DNA from: Beggiatoa alba B18LD
GTDB lineage: Bacteria; Pseudomonadota; Gammaproteobacteria; Beggiatoales; Beggiatoaceae
NCBI RefSeq assembly: GCF_000245015.1
Contig: NZ_JH600070.1
Span: 2,371,804-2,435,803 of the forward strand
Direction of reading: 5' to 3'
Length of the DNA: 64,000 nt
Part shown: one piece after another, positions 52,818 to 62,255 of the stretch
Numbering within the stretch: position 1 is the stretch's first letter
Layout of the letters: each line of letters begins with the position of its first letter
Program-made: the position numbers and the translations under genes
The notes under the pieces: model-generated
What the model saw: only the letters and a program-made list of their open reading frames with translations
Told to the model about the DNA's origin: nothing
The model's database searches: none

Positions 52818-54038
52818 TTACTTCTTACGAGTTTGTTGCAACCGTGCAGCAATTCGCATCCGTAAGGCATTTAATTTAATAAAACCTTCTGCATCTTTCT
52901 GATTATACGCGCCACCATCATCTTCAAACGTTGCGATGCTGGTATCGAATAAGCTATCTGTCTCTGAAGCGCGTCCTGTCACAATCACATTGCCTTTATA
53001 CAACTTAACCCGCACTTTACCGTTGACCGTTGCTTGAGAGGCATCAATCATGGTTTGCAACATGTGACGTTCAGGACTCCACCAATAACCGTTATAAATC
53101 AAGCTCGCATAACGAGGCATTAAATCATCTTTTAAATGCGCAACTTCGCGGTCTAACGTAATAGATTCAATCGCACGATGGGCTTTTAACATAATTGTGC
53201 CACCGGGGGTTTCATAGCAACCACGAGATTTCATCCCAACGTAACGGTTTTCGACTAAGTCTGCACGCCCGATACCATTCGCACCGCCGACTTTATTCAA
53301 ATAAGTTAAAACAGTCGCAGGACTCATGGCTTGACCGTCAATGGCGACAATATCCCCCTTTTCATAAGTCAATTCTAAAGTTGTCGCTTTATCAGGCGCA
53401 ACTTCAGGGGCAACAGACCACCGCCACATATCTTCCTCAGGCTCTTGCCAAGGGTTTTCTAAGCCTTTGCCTTCATAAGAAATATGCAACAAATTCGCAT
53501 CCATAGAATAAGGGGATTCGCCTTTTTTCCGTTCGATGGGAATATCATGTTTTTCTGCATAAGCTAATAATTTTTCACGGGAGTTTAAATCCCATTCGCG
53601 CCAAGGTGCAATAACTTTCACTTCAGGTTTTAACGCATAAGCCCCTAATTCAAAACGAACTTGGTCGTTACCTTTACCCGTTGCACCGTGAGAAATCGCA
53701 TCCGCCTGCGCACTATTGGCAATTTCCACTAAATACTTAGCGATTAACGGGCGGGCAATGGATGTACCGAGTAAATATTCCCCTTCATACAAGCTATTAG
53801 CACGAAACATAGGAAATACGAAATCGCGGACGAATTCTTCGCGTAAATCTAAAATGTGAATTTCTTTCACGCCTAACTTTTGCGCTTTTGCGCGAGCAGG
53901 CTCTAATTCTTCTCCTTGCCCGATATCTGCGGTAAATGTGACAACCTCGCAATGATACTCATCTTGTAACCATTTGAGAATAATGGAAGTATCTAATCCG
54001 CCTGAATAGGCGAGCACTACTTTTTTGATGTCGCTCAT
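52818..54038 (-). CDS. argG: Argininosuccinate synthase
   Basis: ATP-dependent ligation of citrulline and aspartate in arginine synthesis. The 406 aa show the PP-loop [15 protein letters not shown] at the N-terminus, [27 protein letters not shown], and [18 protein letters not shown] in part; length as usual for the type 1 enzyme. AGGAC precedes ATG. Stands alone; argH is not adjacent. A 590-bp intergenic region lies upstream. Confidence 0.97.
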   Translation of the reverse strand: MSDIKKVVLAYSGGLDTSIILKWLQDEYHCEVVTFTADIGQGEELEPARAKAQKLGVKEIHILDLREEFVRDFVFPMFRANSLYEGEYLLGTSIARPLIAKYLVEIANSAQADAISHGATGKGNDQVRFELGAYALKPEVKVIAPWREWDLNSREKLLAYAEKHDIPIERKKGESPYSMDANLLHISYEGKGLENPWQEPEEDMWRWSVAPEVAPDKATTLELTYEKGDIVAIDGQAMSPATVLTYLNKVGGANGIGRADLVENRYVGMKSRGCYETPGGTIMLKAHRAIESITLDREVAHLKDDLMPRYASLIYNGYWWSPERHMLQTMIDASQATVNGKVRVKLYKGNVIVTGRASETDSLFDTSIATFEDDGGAYNQKDAEGFIKLNALRMRIAARLQQTRKK

Positions 54039-54627
54039 GATGTCCTAATTTGTAGGTGCTAATGAAAGATAAATTTTAACCGTCAATTTTACTCGATTCA
54101 TATGACGATTTGCTGGCGTTTTTCGTTGGTGATGACTTAAACAATTCTTATAAAACGGTGCATTTCAGCCATTATTATCCGCAATTTCTACTGAATGAAC
54201 GCATTAATTTAAATTAAAAATTAAATGAATAATGAACTTATAGTAAACGCACTATAAAACGATGCGAAGGACTGCCAGTCCTAAATTTAAATCACTTTGT
54301 GGTACGTTTACTATATCAAGTTGTTATCACAGCAATATTGAAGGAATCATGAGATTTTTTGCAAGATTGGTGTGAATAAAGATTATGTCATTTTAATTAA
54401 ATGTTTTTTCTGAAAATTCATAGAAAAATGTATTTTTAACAGGGTTTTATATGCAGTCGCCCCTTGTATTGTAGATGGAATTCCGTCATATTCAATTTGT
54501 TCTTATGCGTACAAAAAAAATTATATTATAAATATTTATCTTTGATATCTATTATTTAATATGATTAATCTTTTTGTAAATTTTCCTTAATTATTTGAAA
54601 TTTATATATTTCATATGGTTTATTGTT
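54039..54627. other. Divergent intergenic region argG / Bcr-CflA
   Basis: A 590-bp AT-rich divergent region that holds element B (54239-54315). Beyond this I see no conserved structure or coding frame; promoters of both genes should be here. A TTG-started extension of the transporter frame from 54595 has no homology support. Confidence 0.5.
54239..54315. repeat. Element B copy (complete, 77 bp)
   Basis: Terminal inverted repeats TATAGTAAACGCAC / GTGGTACGTTTACTATA enclose the near-perfect palindrome AGGACTGCCAGTCCT and a TTTAAATCAC segment. The size and structure are those of a small MITE or REP-like element. Other traces are at 24007, 31090-31165 and 56363. Confidence 0.75.
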
Positions 54628-55824
54628 ATGCGTAATCCACAATCATTAACAACGGCGATGATTCTTGCGGCATGTGTTGCTTTAGGACCATTATCGACCG
54701 ATATGTATTTACCCAGTTTACCGATGCTTGTCGGTGTTTTTTCCACATCAATTGATCAGGTGCAATTAACCTTAAGCGTTTTTTTATTTGGGTTTGCGGT
54801 TGGACAGCTAATTTATGGGCCACTGGCTGACCGTTTTGGACGTAAACCTATCATGTTATTAGGTATGTTTATTTTTACGGTTGCAACGATTATTTGCATT
54901 TTTGTACAAACCATTGACGGTCTAATTATCTGTCGGTTTTTCCAAGCAATAGGGGGATGTGTAGGACCTGTATTAGGCAGAACGGTTGTACGGGATATTT
55001 ATGGTGCGGTGAAAGCAGCAAAAATGTTGTCGTATATTGCAACGGCAATGGCTCTCGCGCCTGCGTTTGCGCCGATTATTGGGGGATATTTAGCAACATG
55101 GTTTAGCTGGCATGCCGTGTTTGTTTTATTAAGCATTTATGGGGTGTTAATGCTTTGGTTGGTTTGGGCTTATGTCCCTGAAACTCGACCAGAGGAAAGC
55201 CAAGCAGTTTTAAATCCGTTGATTATTTTAAAGAATTATACGGTTTTAGTTTTAAATAGGCAGTATAACGGTTATGTATTGTGCTGTAGCTTTGCTTATG
55301 GGGGCTTATTTGCTTTTATTTCAGGTTCATCCTTTGTCTTAATCGATTTTTTAGGTGTTGAAAAACAGCATTTTGGTTATTTTTTTGGCGTGATAATTAT
55401 TGGTTACATGGCAGGCACACTCATTGCGGGGCGGTTTAGTTTGCGTTGGGGAATTAATCGTTTAGTGTTACTGGGCGTTGTGTTGATGACAGGCGCAGGC
55501 TTAACCATGGTTACAGCGGCTATTTTACAAATTTATACTGTGTGGGTTGTCATTCTACCGATGATGTTTTTTTCAGCGGGTGGCGGTATTGTGATGCCAC
55601 AAGCGATGGCGGGCGCGCTCGCGCCGTTTCCTGAAATGACGGGTACGGCTTCTGCTTTATTTGGGTTTACACAATCTATGATGGCGGCTTTAACAGGTAT
55701 GTTGGTCGGTCATTTGCATTCAGGTACATCTTTTGTGATGGCAAGTAGTATTGCTTTGATGGGGATTGCAAGTTTAGTGAGCTATTTTAGCTTAATTCAC
55801 TTTCAACGACCTGTTGCACATTAA
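54628..55824 (+). CDS. Bcr/CflA-family multidrug efflux MFS transporter
   Basis: 398 aa from MRNPQSLTTAMILAACVALG, with 12 predicted membrane helices. Diagnostic: GPLSTDMYLPSLPMLV in helix 1, the MFS motif A YGPLADRFGRKPIMLLG between helices 2 and 3, and QAIGGCVGPVLGRTVVRDI of Bcr/CflA drug:proton antiporters. It exports drugs, sulfonamides, bicyclomycin or cysteine in relatives; its own substrate is unknown. The gene stands alone with an A-type repeat array behind. Confidence 0.92.
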   Translation: MRNPQSLTTAMILAACVALGPLSTDMYLPSLPMLVGVFSTSIDQVQLTLSVFLFGFAVGQLIYGPLADRFGRKPIMLLGMFIFTVATIICIFVQTIDGLIICRFFQAIGGCVGPVLGRTVVRDIYGAVKAAKMLSYIATAMALAPAFAPIIGGYLATWFSWHAVFVLLSIYGVLMLWLVWAYVPETRPEESQAVLNPLIILKNYTVLVLNRQYNGYVLCCSFAYGGLFAFISGSSFVLIDFLGVEKQHFGYFFGVIIIGYMAGTLIAGRFSLRWGINRLVLLGVVLMTGAGLTMVTAAILQIYTVWVVILPMMFFSAGGGIVMPQAMAGALAPFPEMTGTASALFGFTQSMMAALTGMLVGHLHSGTSFVMASSIALMGIASLVSYFSLIHFQRPVAH

Positions 55825-55896
55825 CAGAAATTGTTGCAATCAAGATTTTCAGGATTACTCATAGATTAAGGGTTAAACCCTGAAAGTTCTAATTTA

Positions 55897-56331
55897 ACCT
55901 GAGTTTGGCGAGTTTTTTAAAAAAGACAATAGCTTGTCTGAATCAAGATTTTCAGGATTAAAAGATTGTCTGAATCAGAATTTTCAGAATTAAAAAGACA
56001 AGAAAATTAAAAGAATAAAAAATTATGTTTTTAATTGTTTTTAATTCTGCTAATTCTGAAAATTCTGTGAATTCTGATTCAGACAAAAAAAGACCTGCTA
56101 GGTTTTGAAAACCTAGCAGGTATCTGTTTTATAAAAAAGACAATAGCTTGTCTGAATCAAGATTTTCAGGATTAAAAAGACAAGAAAATTAAAAGAATAA
56201 AAAATTATGTTTTTAATTGTTTTTAATTCTGAAAATTCTGTGAATTCTGATTCAGACAAAAAAAGACCTGCTAAGTTTTGAAAATCTAGCAGGTCTCTGT
56301 TTTGTTTTATAAATCTCGCCGAACTCAGGTT
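55897..56331. repeat. Element A copies 8 and 9 (tandemly duplicated core)
   Basis: The outer terminal repeats AACCTGAGTTTGGCGAG (55897) and CTCGCCGAACTCAGGTT (to 56331) enclose two cores. The text AAAAAAGACAATAGCTTG is repeated 212 bp apart (about 55921 and 56133), each time followed by the GAATCAAGATTTTCAGG arm, the palindrome and the terminator hairpin (56091-56121 and 56266-56296). The second hairpin has mismatched arms (CTGCTAAG / CTAGCAG). Confidence 0.85.
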
Positions 56332-56362
56332 GATTTAAATAATCTGTTATCTGTCATTTAGT

Positions 56363-56384
56363 TATAGTAAACGCGCTATAAAAT
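56363..56384. repeat. Element B end fragment
   Basis: TATAGTAAACGCGCTATAAAAT matches the first 22 bases of the complete element at 54239 apart from one base (quoted with the first 20 in common: TATAGTAAACG and CTATAAAA). The rest of the element is missing. Confidence 0.5.
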
Positions 56385-56613
56385 AAATGGTTAGTAGTCT
56401 TTTTAGAAATATCGGTCTTAAAACTAGCTATTTTTACTGAATTGAGGTTATTTGTTAATCATTTGTGATATAAGTTGGCATCATGATAAACTCGTTAAAG
56501 TATTAATCATACTAATCTTTATGTAAAAGTTTTAAATATCAAATTATTAATTATTTAAATCACTTTTATATAAAGTTATTTATATTGTTTCTTTCCCCTA
56601 ATCCCGAACTATT

Positions 56614-59067
56614 ATGCAACAAATTGTTAGCCTTGATAATTTACCGAAACTGTCTCAGCCATTTATTGGGCGTAGGGTTTTATTAGCAGATATTGACGCG
56701 GCATTCTTTAGCCAAACAGTTTCTATGGTGACATTAACCGCTGCGGCTGGGGTTGGTAAGTCAATGTTATTGCGTGCATGGCTTGATGCTATTGCACCGC
56801 AATATCAAAATGTTAATGCTGTTTTTGGTTGGTCATTCTATGGTCAAGGAAATGATTATCCACAATTTTCATCTAGTTTATTTTTTGAACAAGCCTTGCA
56901 TTTTTTTGGGCATCAAGCAGAAATACCACGACAAGATGATGTAAAAGCAAAACGTCTCGTTGAGTTATTGCGAGAGCAATCGTTTATTTTGTTGTTAGAT
57001 GGCTTAGAAACCTTGCAATACCCTGTGATGACAAAAGGGGGGGCTTGTGCTGATTTAGGGTTAAAAACTTTTTTGCAGGAGTTAAAAGGGATAAGTAATG
57101 CGGAGAAGCGTTTAATTTTAGCGACATCGCGTCAATCTATTGTAGAGCTACAGGATAGAGCCTGCCCGTATGTTACTAATTTGAGTGTAGAAAATTTAAA
57201 TGCGGGTGAAAGTGCCAATTTTTTAAAATTATTAGGTGTGCAGGGTGCAACTTGGCAGTTAGTGGGGTTAGCCAAATTATTGGGGGGGCACGCCTTAGCC
57301 CTGAGTTTATTGGCGGGTGCATTTGTGAATGGTTATGCACAAGATTTAAATACGATGTCAACCCAATTACCCGCTTTATTCGCCGATGAAGAGTGGGGGG
57401 GGCAAGCATTACGTGTTTTACGCTTTTATGATGAGAATTGTTGGGAGTCAACCGCACCCGAGCGGGTATTTTTACAGGTTTTAAGTTTATTTGACCGTCC
57501 TATGCAGGCAGCAGAGCGCGATATTTTATTTCGTCAGGCAAAATTAACGCAAATAAGCCCTGCCTTATCCGTCACGGAGTGGGAGCATGTTTTACAACAA
57601 CTGGTTAAGTTAGGTTTATTGTATCCATCGCAAGTCAATCAATGGGATACTCATCCTGTCATTCGTGCTTATTTCCGTGAACAGTTGCGTAGCCAACGTT
57701 TAGATTTATGGGAGCAAGCGCATCATGTGTTATTTCAATATTTTCAGAATATGACGGATGAGTCTGCCCCTTCTTTTAGTGCCTTAGAGCCGTTATATCG
57801 TGCGGTTGCACATGGTTGTATGGCAGGCGAATATCAAACGGCAATGCAGGTTTATACCGATAAAATTTTGCGTGAAGAAGCCTATTACAGCATTAATATC
57901 TTTGGTTCTTTTTCCGCAGATTTAGCTTTGTTATCGTATTTTTATGCCCAAGATGAGCAAAGTCAGGTGAATTCTTGGACAACACCACATGTGGCATTAT
58001 CTGAGCGTGGACAAGCGTTTTTATTAGCACAAACCGCTTTTTTGCTCACGGCTTTAGGGCGATTAGAAGAGGCGTTAGAGCCTTTGCAAGCGGCAGCAAC
58101 TTTAAAACAATCGCAAGCCGATTGGCATAATGCTGCTTTGAGTGTGATTAATCGGGTTGATTTACTCATGAGTTTGGGTAAATTGTATGAAGCCGAAACT
58201 GTTGCACAACAAGCCATTGATTGGGCTGAACAAGGTAAAAAATTATCGAGTCAAATGCAAAGCCATGCAAAGTTAGCGGCTGTTTTGCATCAGTTGGGGG
58301 ATTTGGAATATAGCTTGAGTGTATTTGTGCAAGCGGAGCAGTTACAACAGACTGACCAACCACAGCATTCTTATTTATATTCATTAGCAGGGATGCAGTA
58401 TTGCAGTTTGTTGTTGGACATGTCACAGGATGAAAGGTCACGCGCCGCCATTTTAGCGCGTGGGCAAGCGATTTTAACCTTAGCCGAAACGGAGTTAGGC
58501 GTAAACAGTATCGCGTTTGCACAGTTAAATATGGGACGTATTTGGACGACGATGCAAAACCCAATAGAAGGGCTTGCTTGTTTAAATAAAGCCTTGCAGA
58601 GCTTTCGCCAAAGTGAATTATTTTTATTTATCCCTGATGCCTTGTTAGCACGTGCCGTGTTATATCGGCAATTAGGCGATGTGGCGCGGGCGCAAAAAGA
58701 TATTAATGAAGTATTAGAAATTATTCAGCGTACAAATATGCGTTTGTATGAAGTCAAAGCCCGTTTATTACAAGCTAATCTTTTATTTGATGTACAACGG
58801 AAAAAACGCGCGGTTGCAGGGGTAGAAGATATTACCAACAAGGTTGAAAAACTGTATCAGCGAACAGTACGTTTAATTTATCATTTTAATCATGGCTTGC
58901 ATATCGCTGATTTATCGCTATTAAATGCACGGATTGCCCATTATAGTAAACGTCAAATTGATGCAAAAGATAATTTAGAATTAGCACGGCAACGGATTGT
59001 TTCTATAGGTCAATGGCAGTTAATGCAAACGTGGGAAAATATTCGCTTAGAAATAGAAAGTAGCTAA
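56614..59067 (+). CDS. STAND-type NTPase with TPR-like sensor, no effector domain
   Basis: The 817 aa open directly at the NTPase: FIGRRVLLADIDAAF, P-loop LTAAAGVGKSMLLRAW (about residue 45), a WSFYGQG motif, Walker B FILLLDGLETLQYP, and LATSRQSIVELQD (sensor). A winged-helix-like part with the DTHPVIRAYFREQLR motif (about 350) is followed by a 400-residue TPR-like superhelix (LGRLEEALEPLQAAATL, LYEAETVAQQAIDWAEQ, LGDVARAQKDINEVLEI). Relatives in cyanobacteria and Beggiatoa usually have an N-terminal TIR, CHAT or other effector, absent here. The frame has no upstream extension. It may act with a separate effector or by oligomerisation; role (defence, signalling) unproven. Confidence 0.85.
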   Translation: MQQIVSLDNLPKLSQPFIGRRVLLADIDAAFFSQTVSMVTLTAAAGVGKSMLLRAWLDAIAPQYQNVNAVFGWSFYGQGNDYPQFSSSLFFEQALHFFGHQAEIPRQDDVKAKRLVELLREQSFILLLDGLETLQYPVMTKGGACADLGLKTFLQELKGISNAEKRLILATSRQSIVELQDRACPYVTNLSVENLNAGESANFLKLLGVQGATWQLVGLAKLLGGHALALSLLAGAFVNGYAQDLNTMSTQLPALFADEEWGGQALRVLRFYDENCWESTAPERVFLQVLSLFDRPMQAAERDILFRQAKLTQISPALSVTEWEHVLQQLVKLGLLYPSQVNQWDTHPVIRAYFREQLRSQRLDLWEQAHHVLFQYFQNMTDESAPSFSALEPLYRAVAHGCMAGEYQTAMQVYTDKILREEAYYSINIFGSFSADLALLSYFYAQDEQSQVNSWTTPHVALSERGQAFLLAQTAFLLTALGRLEEALEPLQAAATLKQSQADWHNAALSVINRVDLLMSLGKLYEAETVAQQAIDWAEQGKKLSSQMQSHAKLAAVLHQLGDLEYSLSVFVQAEQLQQTDQPQHSYLYSLAGMQYCSLLLDMSQDERSRAAILARGQAILTLAETELGVNSIAFAQLNMGRIWTTMQNPIEGLACLNKALQSFRQSELFLFIPDALLARAVLYRQLGDVARAQKDINEVLEIIQRTNMRLYEVKARLLQANLLFDVQRKKRAVAGVEDITNKVEKLYQRTVRLIYHFNHGLHIADLSLLNARIAHYSKRQIDAKDNLELARQRIVSIGQWQLMQTWENIRLEIESS

Positions 59068-59212
59068 ACATTGCATACTGCTGACTTTCTTGTGATTAAA
59101 GACGATTTTAAACAGTTATCTATTGAAAAATAGATTTTATAGTCGACGGATTTAAAACGCGCTTTGCCTTTGCCTATAAACAGGCATCACCTTATTCACT
59201 TCTATATTTATC

Positions 59213-60094
59213 ATGCTAATCCGTGTTTTTACTATTTTATTTCCTGTATTTGCGATTATTGCAATTGGCTATTTCTATGCTCGTCGTCATCCTGTTGACA
59301 TGAGTATTGCCAATCGAATTAATTTAGAAGTGTTTACCCCTTGTTTACTGTTCAGTATTCTTGCCGATAAATCCTTTAATCTGAATGAATATTATCAACT
59401 CGCAATTGTTGCATTACTGTTAGTATTAGGCAGTGGCATTTTAATGTTACCTATTGTTTATTGGTTAAAATTAAATGCAAAAACCTTTATTCCATCGATG
59501 ATGTTTGCTAATACAGGCAATATGGGCTTACCCGTTGCCTATTTCGCGTTTGGACAAGACATTATGCCCGCTGCGGTTGTTTTATTTATTGTCAGTAACG
59601 CGCTACATTTTACCGTCGGCTCATACATCATGAACCATCATACAAATTGGTGGAGCATTCTAAAAAAACCTATGATTTTAGCGACGTTAAGCGGTATCAT
59701 ATTGAGCTTTTTTAAAATATCAGTTCCGCCTTTATTGTTAGAACCGTTAAAAATGTTGGGACAGATTTCAGTGCCTTTAATGCTGTTCGCGTTGGGTGTT
59801 CGCTTGATTAACGTCAATCTTGCAGACTGGGAAATTGGGTTGCGCGGCGCAATTTGGTGTCCTTTATCAGGTGTATTGGTTTTAGCCGCAGCATTACCAT
59901 TTTTAACCTTTACGCCAGAACAAACAGGACTTGTGCTGATTTATGCGATGTTGCCACCTGCAGTTATGAATTATATGATTGCTGAACAATATCAACAAGA
60001 ACCACAAAAAGTCGCTTCTATTGTTATGTTAGGAAACTTAATGAGTTTTGTCACAATGCCCTTAGCATTACTCTTAGCTTTGCCAGCATCATAA
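59213..60094 (+). CDS. AEC (auxin efflux carrier)-family transporter
   Basis: 293 aa with about ten membrane helices. Family signature: FPVFAIIAIGYFYARRH at the start, NRINLEVFTPCLLFSILADK, the NTGNMGLPVAYFAFG motif (N-T-G-N-M-G-L-P) and MLPPAVMNYMIAEQYQ. The family exports organic acids such as malate or malonate, or related solutes; substrate unknown. No good ribosome-binding site is visible. It is 33 bp upstream of the response-regulator gene in the same direction, so co-transcription is possible. Confidence 0.9.
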   Translation: MLIRVFTILFPVFAIIAIGYFYARRHPVDMSIANRINLEVFTPCLLFSILADKSFNLNEYYQLAIVALLLVLGSGILMLPIVYWLKLNAKTFIPSMMFANTGNMGLPVAYFAFGQDIMPAAVVLFIVSNALHFTVGSYIMNHHTNWWSILKKPMILATLSGIILSFFKISVPPLLLEPLKMLGQISVPLMLFALGVRLINVNLADWEIGLRGAIWCPLSGVLVLAAALPFLTFTPEQTGLVLIYAMLPPAVMNYMIAEQYQQEPQKVASIVMLGNLMSFVTMPLALLLALPAS

Positions 60095-60127
60095 CTGATG
60101 GATTACACCGTTATGTAGGATAACGTT

Positions 60128-61567
60128 ATGAATAACACTAAAAGTTGTATTTTAATTGTGGACGATGAGGAAATTGGACGTAATACCCTTGAAAGTCTGC
60201 TGTTAATGGAAGGATATCAACTCGAATTTGCAAATAATGGTGTAGAAGCGTTAAAAAAGGCAGAATTAGTCATGCCTGATTTAATCCTGTTAGACGTTAT
60301 GATGCCTGTCATGGATGGCTATGAATGTTGTCAACGGATTCGCCAAAATCCTTTATTAGCAGAAGTGCCCGTGATTATCGTCACGACGTTAGATAGCCGT
60401 GATTCTTTGCTACGTGGTATTGATGTTGGTGCGGATGATTTTATCAGTAAACCGTTTGACCGCTTAGAATTACGCGCCCGTGTGCGCACCATTACCCGCT
60501 TAAATCGCCAACGCCGTTTAATGAATGAACGGGCAAAATTTGCATGGGTAGTGGAAAATGCGGATGAAGGCTATATTCTTGTTAATCCTGATAATCAGGC
60601 GAGATATGTCAATCCACAAGCCTGCGTCTTTTTAGGCGTTAGTAAAGATAAATTACTACAACAAGATTTTTTTGAAGTTGTTGCACAACAAAATTATCAA
60701 GCTAAACCTGTAGAAGCATGGGTAAATTGGCAAAAAAATGATTTAACCCGCTATTTGGTTCTACCAGAAAGCCGCGAACGTCCGCCGTTTTGGCTACAAG
60801 TCGATATATTGCCCTTACCTGCACGGGTTGAGAATGGCTATTTATTACGCTTGATGGATGTGACAGAAAAGATTGTGTTAGCACGTCAACGTTGGGCATT
60901 TAATAGCTCAGTCTCCCACAAACTCTTAACCCCATTAAATGGATTAAGCATCCTTAGTATTTTCAAACCAGATGATTTTACTAACGAACAGGCTTATGAA
61001 CATTTGAAAATAGCACAGGATAGTGCTGAACGTTTAAATACTCAAATCTCAGGCATTTTGCAATATTTAGATTCAACCAGTATTTGCTATGGGGGATTTA
61101 CCCAAGTATTAGCGGGCGTTGAATATATTTTTCGCCAACTGTGTGAAGAAGCTGAGTATGTCGACTTTGAAATTCAATTCGACGCGGTTGTTTTAACTAC
61201 TGAAATTTTAGTTTCAGGACAAGCTATCGAGCTAATTCTGCGGGAATTATTCACAAACTCGAAAAAGTTTCATCCAAAGAAACAACCTCATATTATTTTA
61301 AAAGCCAGCAAAGAAACGGATAAAAATCTATTGGCTCTCCATTTTATCGACGATGGCATTACGATTCCTGCAACAGAATTAAAAAAAGTCATACAGCCTT
61401 ATTATCAAAGTGATAAATATTTTACGGGAGAAGTCGCAGGCATGGGCTTAGGGTTGGCGATGATATCGCAATTACTCTGGGGCATTGGTGGCAGTTGTAG
61501 CGTTTTACAGCGTTCAGATGGCAAGGTTGGAACAGAAATTGTAATAACACTCCCAACGCCAGAATAA
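60128..61567 (+). CDS. Hybrid response regulator-PAS-histidine kinase
   Basis: 479 aa. A receiver domain comes first (1-125: acidic D12-D13, phospho-acceptor D56 in LILLDVMMPVMDG, K108 in ISKPFD). A PAS domain follows (about 137-250: WVVENADEGYILVNPDNQARYVN) and then a HisKA-like dimerisation helix with H264 in SVSHKLLTPLNG. The HATPase domain has ELILRELFTNSKKFHPKK (N box) and AGMGLGLAMISQLLWG (G box). No membrane segment, so it is a cytoplasmic relay. An AGGA site precedes ATG. Partner receiver not adjacent. The D-box part IDDGITIPATEL is intact, so kinase activity is expected. Confidence 0.9.
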   Translation: MNNTKSCILIVDDEEIGRNTLESLLLMEGYQLEFANNGVEALKKAELVMPDLILLDVMMPVMDGYECCQRIRQNPLLAEVPVIIVTTLDSRDSLLRGIDVGADDFISKPFDRLELRARVRTITRLNRQRRLMNERAKFAWVVENADEGYILVNPDNQARYVNPQACVFLGVSKDKLLQQDFFEVVAQQNYQAKPVEAWVNWQKNDLTRYLVLPESRERPPFWLQVDILPLPARVENGYLLRLMDVTEKIVLARQRWAFNSSVSHKLLTPLNGLSILSIFKPDDFTNEQAYEHLKIAQDSAERLNTQISGILQYLDSTSICYGGFTQVLAGVEYIFRQLCEEAEYVDFEIQFDAVVLTTEILVSGQAIELILRELFTNSKKFHPKKQPHIILKASKETDKNLLALHFIDDGITIPATELKKVIQPYYQSDKYFTGEVAGMGLGLAMISQLLWGIGGSCSVLQRSDGKVGTEIVITLPTPE

Positions 61568-61578
61568 AAAATCAGACT

Positions 61579-62043
61579 TCACGCGGACTTATCCACTAAC
61601 GCCAGAATAAACGCCCATTCCTCTGCCGTAACAGGGGTAATAGATAAACGGTTTCCTCTCCGTAATACCTGCATATCTTGTAAAAATGCCTGCTGTTTTA
61701 AACTGGCTAAACCCAAGACTTGTGGAAATTTACGTATAAAAGCCACATCAACTTGATACCATCGCGGATTATCAGGCGTGCTTTTAGGATCATAATGGAT
61801 ATTTGTCTCATCCCATGCGGTCTCATCGGGATAGCCTGTCCGCGTAATCTGCATAATTCCTGCAATTCCCATCGGCTGGCTATTAGAATGGTAAAAAAAG
61901 GCTAAATCCCCCACTTGCATTTGATCGCGCAACATATTACGCACCTGATAATTACGCACACCATCCCAGCCTGTCACCTGATCTCGTGCTAAATCATCGA
62001 TACTAAAAGCGGTTGGTTCTGATTTCATTAACCAATAAGCCAT
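61579..62043 (-). CDS. EVE-domain protein
   Basis: The 154-aa protein consists of one EVE (PUA-like) domain: MAYWLMKSEPTAFSIDDLA, GWDGVRNYQVRNMLRDQMQVGDLAFFYHSN (in part), RWYQVDVAFIRKFP and LSITPVTAEEWAFILAL. EVE domains resemble YTH and ASCH folds and are thought to read modified bases in nucleic acid; stand-alone forms are common in Proteobacteria. AGGAT precedes ATG. The 3' end faces the kinase gene with an 11-bp gap. Confidence 0.93.
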   Translation of the reverse strand: MAYWLMKSEPTAFSIDDLARDQVTGWDGVRNYQVRNMLRDQMQVGDLAFFYHSNSQPMGIAGIMQITRTGYPDETAWDETNIHYDPKSTPDNPRWYQVDVAFIRKFPQVLGLASLKQQAFLQDMQVLRRGNRLSITPVTAEEWAFILALVDKSA

Positions 62044-62255
62044 ATTATTATCATCCTGTCTTAAACTACTTGCTGATATCCTAAAAAATCTTTATTACGC
62101 CTGCTCCGTCATTTGCAAAAACTTTAAACTATTATTTTACCTAATAGTATCAATTCAATTAACAGGCTGATGACGCTCAATTCTCACGGTCTTTTTACAA
62201 CAGGCATTATTTTTGCGCCACTATGTCTTAGAGAAACATCAGTAAGGAGAAAAAA

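Larger units (their letters stand above)
55825..56613. other. Long repeat-dominated intergenic region
   Basis: No gene is seen in 790 bp. A loose GGATT-type palindromic stretch (55840-55890) precedes the double element A array (55897-56331). An element B end fragment follows at 56363. The rest up to the STAND gene is about 230 bp of AT-rich sequence that should hold its promoter. Confidence 0.65.

Noticed and set aside
58941-58953. TATAGTAAACGTC, matching an element B end, inside the STAND gene
   Set aside because: It encodes conserved-looking TPR text (HYSKRQIDAK) in frame and no other part of element B is near; taken as chance.
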